In this document: piece after piece, positions 11,301 through 21,310 of the stretch | How positions within the stretch are numbered: the stretch's first letter is position 1 | Layout of the letters: each line of letters opens with the position of its first letter | Origin: Oasisia sp. SBJ-2009 | Lineage: Eukaryota > Annelida > Polychaeta > Sabellida > Siboglinidae | NCBI GenBank assembly: GCA_964017155.1 | Contig: OZ024863.1 | Span: 43,702,584 to 43,766,583, forward strand | Reading direction: 5' to 3' | DNA length: 64,000 nt | The notes under the pieces: model-generated | Told to the model about the DNA's origin: nothing | The model's input: only the letters and a program-made list of their open reading frames with translations | The model's database searches: none | Program-made: the position numbers and the translations under genes

Positions 11301-14300
11301 AATCGAGCTGTTGTGTAAGCTGGCTGACGGCCTGGAGAGCGTGTTCATAGTCTTCCCTCTGGGCCTTCATGATGGGAGCCTTCTCCTCAATCTCCTGGCA
11401 ACAGTCACACCGGTGAGCAAATTGTAACAGCCTTTAGCTTGCATTTAAATCTTGCTTGTCCATCATATGACCCATTGCATGGAATTAAAAATGGATGCCG
11501 CCCACATGGAGCGTTCAGACATTGTGTCATGTATTTAGTGAATTTGTTATAATAAAAACACCAATTGTTATAACAAAAAACACTGATGGAGTAATTTTTT
11601 AATAAAAAACACCAATTTTAATTACATGCTCAACCATTATAGACTATGTTGGCAATGTTTAGCGATGTCACAAAAATAGTTTTGATTGTGACAATGAATT
11701 AATTTTGCTTACAACAAAATGTACCACAATTAACAGCGTAAAGATACAAGAAGAATATTGGAAAGGAGATGAATAGATACGTAATTGTTTATATGATTCA
11801 AACTCAAATGTAAATTACAATATACATTGCTTACACTTTCTATGCCACCTAATACACTGTGAAGAGATCTAATTTGCAACATCTAAGAAACTGTTTTCAT
11901 CTAAAATATACAAGCATAGAGATGTACATGTATTAAATTAACAAATTAATTAAAACCGATGTCACATACACCAAAAAGCTGGCTCCTCGATAGCGACTAG
12001 CATGGTCTTAGAGGAGTCTCCTGACTGTATGTTTTATTACTGTATTACAAATTATTATATACTATTACCATGTTTATTGTGATTGTTATATTTATATTGA
12101 TTCCGAGTTGTTTTGACATGGATAGTGTATGTATTTGGTTGAAATACTGGTCGAATATAAAACATCATTCATACTATAAAACACAACACTGACGTTGACA
12201 CAATCGAGACATGTGACAGGTGACAGAGCCGGGTGTTACCTGCAGTATCTGCTCCAGGTACTGGTTGAGTCGGTCATTCTCTGCCTTCTCCGACTGCAGC
12301 TGTTCACACACCTCCACATACTCACTGTAGATCTACGCAACACAGTGGACACTGGTCAGTACTGGGGGGCTCACAAACACCCGGTATGCTTTATTTTAAT
12401 GAAAAATGCCACACACTATGCACCTTATTCGGCTTTATACATTCATCAGACATTTTTACAGATTGAACAGAATTTTACAAGTCAAGTTTCTGCCGATCAT
12501 CCCAGTATTAGACCATCACATTTTTATTGTCTGATCAAGTGAATCAGTCAGAATACTTAGTTTTCTGGAGCTCTTGTAGTTAGTCAAGACTTCTCAATTA
12601 CTGCTGCATGCGGTGACTGTGAATGTTGCTGCGATGCACCTCAAAATGGTCATAACTGACACATAGCGCTTTCCATTTGTTTATATCTGCCCCCTATTCT
12701 ATCATTCAGCACTATACCATTATTAAATCTGGCTGATTTGACACCCTATACATGTCTTTATTTATTTATTATCATGTAGTATTCAGTACATTAAACACGC
12801 ATGCCCCAAACCCTTGTCACGATTTTTTTTAATTTAAATTAACCGTCAACTCTTCAATATTTCATGTCCTAATAATTTCAAACACTGTATACAAGTTTTA
12901 CTTCCCATTATACATGTATTTTACGACTCAAATGCACACAAGTATTTTACTATCTTACAGTTTACACGTGTGACATACAGTGCCACTGATGCATGACTGT
13001 AGACCTACCTGAGTGAGGGTCATGCCAGACTTGAGCAGACGGCTGGCTGCGGCTGCGGAGGGTGACAAGGCCTCGATACCCTCCTCCGACAGGGGCACTA
13101 CACCTGGCCACAACATAACAACACTGAGTCACACAGAAACTAGTTCTTATATGTATGACTTACTATACATTCTTCTATTTTAAAAGTAAACCAATCACTG
13201 AACAAATACCTTTTAACTATTTCAGTCCTACAGCCCTGATCTGCGGTGACCACTGAGTATAGCATTCCCAGTTGTTGACAAGCTCATTTCAAGCCAAGAT
13301 TTGAGAACCAATATAACACTAATAAAGAAACTCATTTATGTCACAATTGTATATAACACTCTTTATTTCTGAGTGTCCTGTAATCGTACAATTTATGCGT
13401 CTGTCATTTGCAGGCCTAGTGCATATGGAATACCATCTTTGAAATGCGACTGAGATAATAATTTTACTGCAAATTGTAAAATGCTTGTGGTTATATAAAC
13501 TTCAAACATACTACTAAACATTGGGAAACAGTATTTAACTAAACCTTAAAAAAAATAGTTTTTTAAAAGTTCCACTTTATCTTGGAATTACCCATATGCA
13601 CTTTATGAATACGGATATTATATATTATCAGATACGATACGATATTGGGTGAGTAAATTGAGCTGTACTGTATTACACTGACAACGCGGTATACGGCTCT
13701 TGGTCTGGTTTCAGTCTCAGTCATGGTGCATCATAACTCATGCTGCAGCACAAGTTCCATGAATGCAACCGAGCAAGAAACAGGCAAATATTTTCTGAAA
13801 ATTATGGGTTACTAGAGAAAACAAAATTATGAGAAAGTAAAAATACCCTTCTTTCTTTTCTTGCAGCCTCGAGTAAGTCATTCGCATCCCTTAGAAGAAT
13901 ATAAAATTATGAGAAAGTAAAAAATACCTTTCTTCCTCGCAGCCTCAAGTAAGTCATTCGCATCCTTTAGCTCTCTCTCCAACTTTGCGATTTGTTGATC
14001 TACAAATAGTTTCACAGGTCAATGAATAACTCAAAACATATCATGCATGTTTTTATAAGTCACATTTCCCTTATGATGTGTGTGTGTGTTTGTGTGCGTG
14101 CGTGTACTGTATCTTTATTCCAGTGTCATCTATGTTCCATTTTAAATATTATTGCATATGTGTTTTTATAATAGTTATTACCAATCGACACACTTATCAA
14201 ATTTACCAATCGACACATTGCGAAAACGTTAAGGTATATTTTGGACCAAGTAATATTAGGTTCAGGTGTTCAACATAATTACACAGACTGTGTGACACAT

Positions 14301-17300
14301 CTACGCTGTACCTTTCTCCTGCTCCACTTTGCTGGCCTCCTCCAGTTCCTTATCTCGCTGAGCAGCAATCTCCGTGTACGCTACAAACAAAGTTATTATT
14401 TCTGTACCATGTTACAACAGCAAGAAAAATATTCAAATATTCTCATTAGACACTGGTGTGCACATAATTACAGTAAAGTGCAAAGACAGAGTAAAATACG
14501 TTAAGCATAATACGTGATGTAATTATTGAAACAGTCAGCAACAATAAATTAAAATAATGACTTGAGTAACCTTTGAAAAACTCAAACAACAGCAAAAAGT
14601 GTTTTCTTCCATTCTGAAGGAAAGACATCTTTCAATGTTGTTTTGCTAAAAGATGTTTTTTTTACTGTTTTGACCCCACACCTTCTGATGCCTGCTTGAG
14701 GTGTTTCTGAAGTTCAATGACGGCTGTCGTCAATTCACTGACTTTGGCCTCATTCTCGGATGCACCCTCCTGAAAAAAAAAAAAATCAGACCTCAAGAAC
14801 ATGTAGCAATAACTCTGACTGTTTTCCATTTCCAATAAAGAAGTAGTTGAGAAAACACCAGCAATATTTTAACAGTAATGACTACTGAAATCTAGAAAGG
14901 ACAAGTATGTGAGGACTGAGACCATTTACACAGACAGATAGTTTATTATTGGAAACACGTACAAGCAACATGCCGAAAAAACAGCAGTGATACATTTTTT
15001 TTTACTGATCTGATGTTGTGTAACTGGACCTAGCATTGATTGTGTGAATGACACCTGGTTCCACCTCAATAGTTGTGGATGCAGTAGAACCACCAAATAC
15101 AACCATTGTGGCAGTTGCTGCAATCAGTCCTGTCACAAATAGGATAACAGACTAGTTGAAGTCCTCAGATTCTGGCAACCACAACAGAGTAGATAGTTAG
15201 TTTGTGTACAAGTGTCATTAGTTATACAAATGCGCTAAGTAAATGAAAGAATCCTGTCGCTGTCTGACCAGAACATACCTTGTAGAGAGCGAGCAGTTTC
15301 TCCTGCGATGCCACCTCATGCGTATACTGCTCCTGGATCTGAGTGTGCAGCTCTCGGCTCTGTCAAACACAAACAACTGGTCACTCAACCGGAACAAGAG
15401 TTCTGTTACTCAGCGAGAACTAAAATCTTTGTACTGAAGGTGAACATAAACTCTCACATTCCACTAGAAAGAAGATAAACATTATCACTCACTCAAACAT
15501 TATCTCTCTCTCTCTCTCTCTCTCCCCCAGCCAGCCAGCCACATTAGAACTGAAGAGAATCTCTCACTTAACCTGGACACAGAATCTCACTCACTCTTCC
15601 TGTAACGTCATCCACAGCGTTTTGGTAATTAATTATTTGGTCCTGTCCTAAAAACACATTTTAACACAATATAATTAACAAAAACAAAACTTCAAATTTC
15701 CAGACTCTAATGCCTAAGAGAGAGAGAGTGAGAGAGTGTGTACGTCTGTTTTGAAATTAATTTGTCACCCAACTAGAAATCTGTGTAAAAATACACCATG
15801 TGCCATACTCACTTCTTTTAGTTTCTGGACGTAGTTCTCAATCTTCACACTGTTCTCTTCACCAGTCTTCTTCAGCACCTGCATTGTCTCTTCTAAATAT
15901 GCCGTCTGTAACAGTCATGTAGCTGTTGTTACAGCATAACAAACAACTACTGAATAGGAAAGTGGACAATTTAGGTCAGTATGTTCAGACATTACTTCAA
16001 GACCAAAATATATATAATCAAGTTACCTGGCATTGCCTTGAAAACAGCAATTGCCTGTTCTTGAAAACCACTTTGAAACTGTGAGTTGTGCCAAAGCCGC
16101 ATATATACAAAATTTACAGAGATATTGGTGTGCAAATAACTACATTATTTATAATAACAAGTTATGATAGTGTAGCTTATTACGCAATAAAGATACAACT
16201 TACTTCTTGAGTTTTCTCCTCCAACTGGGCCTGAAGTTCCAACACTGAACTCGACTGCAACGCAAAGAATGTATTGTGATATATAAATTCCATGTTTATA
16301 CAAGCCAGCTTGCAAGGGAAAACATTTCAGCTGCGTGTATGTAGCTTTCCCGGGGTGGGCATATTTGCTAGCGTGTACAACCATATGTAAAATTATTGCA
16401 TACCATCGAGACTTGACCACCATGTTCTTAGGTGGTTTCCTCCAAACAGCCCAAACTTGGGCTAACGCAGGAGTTCTCTAGAATGAGTGAGTCCGCTACA
16501 GATTACACATTTAGCCCCTGTGTGGGATCTTTTACTTCCCCTGGCATAGACACCAGATAGATGGGACCAATGGCTTTTAGTGTCTCTTCCGAAAGGCACA
16601 AGCAAATGTAGGGTAAACAAAATTGCCTAAGTTTTGAAACGGCGGTAGGTGAGTTGAACCACCGTCCCCTTGATTGACCAGTACGGAATGTTAGTTGTCC
16701 TCCGAGATACTCACCTTTTCCTTCCTCACTGTCAGCAGCTCGTTTGTCTTCTCTCTCAGTTCTCTGTCCAGCCACTCGTTCTGTTGCCGCAGATGCTCCA
16801 TTTCCTGTTGCAGGCGACTCATCTGATACTGCAACGGCAGAGAAACAGTGCTTCTAAATGATATGTAGTTTCTTCTAGTCCGCTGTATCTGTCCTCATGG
16901 CTACACTTGCAGCTTCACACGTTTGTATTGAGTGCATCTATAGCATCGACTTGACTGAGAGCCAGGGTTTTAATCCTGTGCTACCATGTTGATAATTGGT
17001 AATTTCGTTCACTCAATTGTATGGATGAGTACCTAGCTTCAGATAGTAAACATTTGTATATGACTAGTTGTCATGCATTAATTGTCGCTACTCTGCTAAA
17101 CTAGAGCTAACACATCGGAGCTGGGGCTATTCAAGGTTGAAGGTTGTCTTCAATGGCCTAGCCAAATATTGTGTCTTAACGGTCGTATCTCCCCAGCTGG
17201 TCACGCCATGCCAGTGTATGTAGTTTATATGTACCTGTTCGGTGACACTTTTTGTTTCCACTTCGTCCACCTTTGCCAGTGCTTCAATGCGTTGCTGGTT

Positions 17301-19434
17301 GGTCTCATTCAATTTCACCGAAAATGTTTTCCATTCCTCTGCAAATGACACCACACCATTATATTCTTTGTGCTTGAAAGGTTGCCGTGAATGTCTTACA
17401 AACTCTCCTAAATCAATATTCTAAACAGAGAAGATGCCCTCTGGAATTATATTCTGCCCATTCAAAGTTTCATAAAATGCTGTAGAATATATTACACCAC
17501 AAATTGTCCACATATGAAAAGACTTGTGTTGAGTTGAATATACTACAACAAACATTAAAAACCTACCAGTGGCACTTTATGCATAGCTACAAAGTAAACA
17601 TGCAGAGCAATTTAATATTTTGGTAAAATAATCCCAATTTGTTAACTGTTCCTCCGTGGAGCATTTATGTTGTACAAGGAAAGTTATGTAGATGTCTGAC
17701 AAAGGCTGCTTGTATTGTGTGTTGACCAATGACAATTTAGTTAGTTCTAGACGTCCAACTACAGACAGTCATTCCAGTCAGTACTGTACCTGTGAGTGTG
17801 CCGATTTCACCGTTCTTCTTCTCCAGCACTTCCACTAGTTCCACCTTCTCAGCCTCCACCTTCGCATTCTCACGCCTCAGCTCCTCCTATAACCAGTGTC
17901 CCAAATCATGTGATCATGTTGCCTAGCAACAACGTTAATCAAAAATGGATGCCAAACAAAAGCTGTCAAAATTATATCCCCAAAAGTCTTTCTTTATGCG
18001 AAAGATATAACACAAAGTGTGGAGGAATGTTACTTTAGTAAATGTCTTGCCATGCACGTAATGCACTTGTATTACTCATATAAACATTGTTAGCAAGATT
18101 TTACAAAAAGAAGTTCTTTGGCTTATCAAGAGAACAAACCCATTTTTATCTACGTAGCAAAGCCTGACAGAGGGAAAATGTGTATAATTTTTATTTTAAT
18201 GTAGGCAAACTGTATTGTGTGCATATTTTTATTTTCAAACACAATGATCACAGTTAGATATTTATGTTTTGTATAACTCCATTCAATCCAAAACATGAAT
18301 AAAAACACTTTTCCAAGGTAGTCATTCTAAAACAATAGGATTCAAACTGGTAGAAAACGTTTCAAAAATGCACAAAATATGAATTGGTACTTTGAATGCA
18401 TGACATAGTATCAGTTTTAAACTAATTAGCTAAATGAGCGGTCTAAAGTCTTGCAGTCTGCCTAACACATGTTATAATATTGTAAAGGTCAACATATGTT
18501 TTAAAATGTTACCAAAATGCGTGTGGCATCAAACAACTCATCCTGTGTCTCTCTCAGTTTTTGTGATGCTCGGCTGTAGTTCTTCTCTACAATGTAAAAT
18601 ATGCAACTGTAAATACCAGATTTTTTTATTTAGTTCCTGTTCTTGTATTGCAGCGAGACACAAATAATATCCACCTACACAATGCTGAATTTCTGTTTGG
18701 GTTGTAATTTTGTATTACATTGTATACAGGCTGGCATAGGTACTATTGTTACTGCCCAGGTTATGTTAAGATATGCTCTACACCTGAGTGCAGTGGCTCG
18801 GACTCCCGACCAAGAGAACTCGGGTTCGAATCCTGTGCTGTGTGAAACAGTGAACACATTTTTTTCACTCTACATTGTTCCAGAGACCAGAATTCACTCA
18901 GCTGTATGAATGAGTACATGGGCACAGACATTGGTGGATATTTAAACATGCAGCCTTTGCGAATTAATTGCAGTGTGGATGGATACTTCCCAGAGAAGTT
19001 AAGATGGTGTTTGATTTAACAAGCCTGTCAAAGTAGAAAAGCGCTTTGAGCAGTCATGGAGACTGGCTACTGCGCTATATAAGATGTTTTCACACACAAC
19101 AAAGTTGAATAAAGCTAACTCTATATTTTCAAAATGGATGCATGCAAACCTGCACAGATACCCAAACTTTAAAAGTATGCTACTGTTCTTGCTACACGAA
19201 ATAGAATGTGTAAATTTAACAACAGAGATGCTCTCACCCAGCTCTAGAACTTGTTGTCTGAGAGTGGTTGTAGACTTGGTTTCCTGCTGCAACTTTTCAT
19301 TGCTCACTGTCAGCTGCTTCTCCAACTCAAAGCACTTTTGTTCTGTGGACAAATACAACATGAAACGAGTGCAGGAAAAAACCCAAATGCACAAAATCCC
19401 AACCAATTTTAGATGGACTGTTGGAGTGACTACA

Positions 19435-19508
<74 letters not shown>

Positions 19509-21216
19509 CTCTATACACAATCAATTTATGAACAACTACATTTATTGCTCATTTCATAACTTATGTTTATTCAACAATCTTACATATCAAAAAGTCTCAT
19601 GTGTACAGCTTGGATATTTGCACACTAAGTATCTTTTTAACTTGTAGTTGTACATTCACAACAACGTCTACAAATTATCAAACAGTCTCATGTGCTTGAA
19701 CCATCCAGATTATAAAATAAACCAAAACAGCATAATAGTGTAGGGTGCATCAACCAGCTCTGCATGGTGATAGTATCAGAGCTGTAACAAGTACATTTAT
19801 TTTGTACTTGAGTAAAAGTAACTCTAGAAAAAGCTACTCAAGTAAAAGTACTTCTAGAAATATGTACTTGAAGTACAAGTAAAAACTTGTACTTGAAGTA
19901 GACACATAAGTACTTTTCACCTGTAATAAAAAAATGGCCGATGCAGCCAACTGTTGTGAATTAAAGAAATATTCATAATATAATTTAGTGTTTATATCAT
20001 GCAGATATAGTTTGTTTAGTAATTTTTTTTTCTCTGCATAATAAATAAATGTTTTTAACAGTGTGAAATATAATTATATCTTCGTAGCACGCGGAGGAAG
20101 TTTTCTGAAGTTTGGATAGTAGTTAGATGAATATTTAGTAAGAAGACCCTGATAATTTCATATAACTCGCAAGTAGCGCATTATAGCTAAATCGTTTTGA
20201 ATTTACCGCCCCTTGTTAGGAGTGCGCTGATGCAATGATGGCCATCTTGGAGTAATCTAATATCAGATTATAATCTAACTGCATCTTTGAACATGATATT
20301 TCAAAAAGAATTTTTGTGTGAATAAATATCTAAAAACATAATCTTTCTAATGTGGTTAATTATAATATCCTAAATGTATAAGTTTATTTGAGTATTGTAT
20401 CACTAATATTGGCAAGTGAACGTGGGCTACACAGCGCGCTGTGCAGCCACAGGCCAGAGGTCACAGATTTGGTACCGTATTTGGAAATTTCAATGTGCCG
20501 TAACTTTTTACTGCTTAAAGATATTTAAAATCTGTAAACGGTATATTGTTATCTATTATACATACAATCGACATGCACCATCATAATCTTGTTAAATCTA
20601 TTTTTAATTTTTGTTGCCGGTCCGTAGTAAGGGGTTTGGTTATTTTGATGTTTTGGATTACGTGTAGATTTGTTGGTCATCTGGCACACTGTCGAAGATA
20701 GAACAGACACTGTTGTACAGGTAGGTTTACACTGCACATGGACAGACTAAGTGCTGGAGTCTTAGCTACGTTAACACACGTCCGGACTGAGTCCGGACCA
20801 ACAACGGCCAAAATTGGTCAATCATCGCCCACAACAATGTGCAATTTCCAACGTTTTCCACATTTACTGTTTGTAGACAGCGCATTTAAAAAAATATAAC
20901 AAACAAGACACAATTAGCGTATACCAAAGCTTGGTTGACTTTATTTGCAAATTAAGCATAATCAGACAAATTGAAAGGAAGAAATACAATTTTGGAGTTT
21001 CAGTTTGGCGGCATGAAACTTAATAATATAATTAATATGTCGCTCACCTGAATCCACTCGCAGCCGTTCATAACTACTTTTAAGTTCATCTATCTGGTCG
21101 GACTGCAATGATATTTGCCTTTCTATTGCTGCACGGATATCATCGGGTACTTCGTCCAACCGTGACAAGTCAAAATTTGGCTCAACAGCCAACAATTTTG
21201 ACCCGCTCTTACCCAT
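527..21216 (-). CDS. TPR: Nucleoprotein TPR (Megator/Mlp family), N-terminal 1005 codons, 27 exons, 3' part outside window
   Basis: TPR is the large coiled-coil filament of the nuclear-pore basket, acting in mRNA export, heterochromatin exclusion and mitotic checkpoint tethering (family knowledge). Here 27 exons on the minus strand join with consistent phases to 3015 nt, 1005 codons, almost entirely heptad-type coiled coil. The order of recognisable blocks follows vertebrate TPR: an N-terminal helix, ENDWL-like QQNEWLD, the non-helical LSEEGIEALSPSAAAA stretch, EKAPIMKAQREDYE, LKELEEARG, SEISSSSVVIS, IIRQRDMFRVLLSQ, a proline/threonine-rich hinge, then NLLLANLQAIQ. Vertebrate TPR is about 2360 residues, so the rest of the coiled coil and the acidic C-terminal tail must lie left of position 527. 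No stop, frameshift or missing block is seen. Phases and homology agree independently, so the identification is strong. Confidence 0.94.
648..823 (+). mobile_element. CR1 ORF2 C-terminal fragment in TPR intron 26 (antisense)
   Basis: The plus strand encodes VFKILNGYENVDRNIFF and [11 protein letters not shown], near-identical to the C-terminal tail of the intact CR1 ORF2 at 42269-45316, with a stop and small changes. It ends about 25 nt from the acceptor of TPR exon 27, so it supplies part of that intron's 3' end. Confidence 0.85.
1626..1736 (-). repeat. Purine/pyrimidine repeat with a second copy of the exon 25 donor
   Basis: GAGAGATATCAATTACCTGA (near 1643) repeats the exon 25 donor region GAGAGATGTCAATTACCTGA (1720-1739), separated by GAGA-type repeats. 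The coding strand thus has two CAGGTAATTGA donors 80 bp apart. Confidence 0.75.
3094..3235 (-). repeat. ~75-bp tandem duplication of the exon 23 acceptor of TPR
   Basis: A unit containing GGGCTAGTAGATCCTGGAAC and CAGGAACATCACAGA occurs at the true exon start and again at about 3155-3200, with a partial third at 3225. Each full copy includes the acceptor and about 28 nt of exon 23. Confidence 0.85.
4749..5513 (-). repeat. 25-bp minisatellite (~31 copies) starting at the exon 20 donor of TPR
   Basis: On the coding strand each unit reads AACGACAGGTCTGTGGGTAA plus five bases. The first unit overlaps the exon 20 end (GACAACGACAG/GTCTGT). So each unit carries about 11 nt of exon-like and 14 nt of intron-like sequence, including a copy of the donor. 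Units differ mainly at one A/G position. Confidence 0.93.
6919..7107 (-). repeat. 25-bp minisatellite beside the exon 18 donor of TPR
   Basis: About five units containing CATGACATGACGTCCACGAC follow the exon 18 donor (GAGATG/GTTAGTGTCG). The donor string ATGGTTAGTGTCG recurs at the far end of the array (6919-6931). Confidence 0.85.
8040..8240 (-). repeat. Minisatellite duplicating the exon 17 acceptor of TPR
   Basis: Units of 22-30 bp contain TTGTTGCCAGGTGCGTATG on the coding strand, which is the true acceptor plus the first nine exon nucleotides. Six good copies exist (near 8031, 8053, 8082, 8112, 8138, 8166), then degenerate ones and a CA microsatellite at 8321-8382. Confidence 0.9.
8321..8382. 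repeat. (CA)n microsatellite in TPR intron 16
   Basis: Two CA blocks at the far end of the exon 17 acceptor minisatellite. Confidence 0.95.
8565..10625 (-). repeat. 25-bp minisatellite in TPR intron 16, split by the RTE-like element
   Basis: Arrays 8565-8773 and 9829-10625 share the unit GACTGAGTAGATGGCTGTCT plus five bases, about 8 and 32 copies. The right array begins within 17 bp of the exon 16 donor (CAGCAG/GTACAG). Higher-order alternation of TTGACTGAG, TTGAGTGAG and GTGGACTGAG variants is visible. Confidence 0.92.
8774..9828 (-). pseudogene. RTE-like element with the RT core deleted, in TPR intron 16
   Basis: A 298-codon frame (9742-8846) joins the upstream linker ([12 protein letters not shown]) directly to [13 protein letters not shown], skipping roughly 400 codons that the copy at 53444-55047 retains, including all RT catalytic motifs. 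The downstream part has RAIVLSTLLYGAEAWTVY and RKRGRPRLRFKD, typical of RTE C-termini. It sits within a 25-bp minisatellite, with arrays on both sides. Confidence 0.85.
10641..14769 (-). CDS. TPR: TPR exons 10-16 (conserved non-helical break and second coiled-coil block)
   Basis: Exons: 14769-14682, 14380-14312, 13999-13928, 13103-13009, 12332-12240, 11394-11290, 10748-10641; phases after each are 1,1,1,0,0,0,0. Exons 12-15 read LERELKDANDLLEAA, then VVPLSEEGIEALSPSAAAA, then IYSEYVEVCEQLQSEKAE, then EIEEKAPIMKAQREDYE. These are the most conserved landmarks of animal TPR and fix the identity. The 3' half of exon 12 with its donor is duplicated 75 bp downstream in the intron (13846-13895). Confidence 0.93.
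13846..13898 (-). repeat. Partial duplicate of TPR exon 12 (pseudo-exon)
   Basis: AGCCTCGAGTAAGTCATTCG repeats the exon 12 sequence of 13941-13960 with few changes. It includes a donor-like AAGAAAG/GGTATTTT and GAGAAAGTAAAAATACC flank, and lies about 75 bp downstream of the true exon end. It has no acceptor of its own. Confidence 0.85.
15279..21216 (-). CDS. TPR: TPR exons 1-9 (start codon and first coiled-coil block)
   Basis: Exons in transcript order: 21216-21048, 19342-19238, 18586-18513, 17886-17790, 17338-17235, 16828-16715, 16254-16204, 15905-15813, 15359-15279. The ATG at 21216-21214 opens MGKSGSKLLAVEP and is the only start compatible with the exon. Residues LDEVPDDIRAAIERQ match the vertebrate LNKLPKSVQNKLEKF region. 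Splice phases after exons 1-5 are 1,1,0,1,0, then 0 throughout. Exon 6 carries QQNEWLDRELREKTNELL, a conserved TPR segment. Exon 7 is only 51 nt. Introns hold a SINE (18770-19083), a TA microsatellite and a second SINE-like scrap (16445-16685). Confidence 0.9.
16445..16685 (-). mobile_element. SINE family 2-like fragment in TPR intron 6
   Basis: It shares the GTAGGGTAAACAAAATTGCC / TTTTGAAACGG block and a gAACCACCG stretch with 49965-50172, with a diverged tRNA-like end near 16680. Only partial similarity is visible. Confidence 0.4.
18770..19083 (+). mobile_element. tRNA-derived SINE (family 1) in TPR intron 2
   Basis: The plus strand has GTGGCTCGGACTCCCGACC and GGGTTCGAATCCTGTG (B-box), then CACTCTACATTGTTCCAG, CTTCCCAGAGAAG and AAAGCGCTTTGAG, ending GCGCTATATAAG. 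It is collinear with the SINE at 38402-38726 but diverged. The A-box region is decayed. It lies antisense to TPR. Confidence 0.8.
19437..19503. repeat. (TA)n microsatellite in TPR intron 1
   Basis: About 33 uninterrupted TA units, 95 bp from the acceptor of exon 2. Confidence 0.95.
19778..19925. mobile_element. hAT-like terminus (CAGAGCTGTAAC + TACTTGAGTAAAAGTAC repeats)
   Basis: It begins CAGAGCTGTAACAAGTACAT and contains repeated ACTTGAGTAAAAGTA and TACTTGAAGTACAAGTA blocks, like the ends of Tol2-group hAT elements. No matching right end was found, so the element is probably truncated. Confidence 0.45.
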
Positions 21217-21310
21217 CTTCTCACGATGAACTTAGCGGAAAATTTAAGCGATGACTTCCGGTAATGAATTTCTACTCGTTTGAGGGCGCTGTTTGCAAAC
21301 ACTTACAAAT
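21217..21310 (-). promoter_or_regulatory. Probable TPR core promoter / 5' UTR with an ETS-type site
   Basis: About 38 nt upstream of the TPR ATG lies ACTTCCGG on the plus strand (21254-21261), the complement of the CCGGAAGT core bound by ETS/GABP factors. That site is frequent in TATA-less housekeeping promoters. No TATA box is seen in the 100 bp above the ATG. The transcription start is not determined. A non-coding first exon further right cannot be excluded. Confidence 0.4.
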
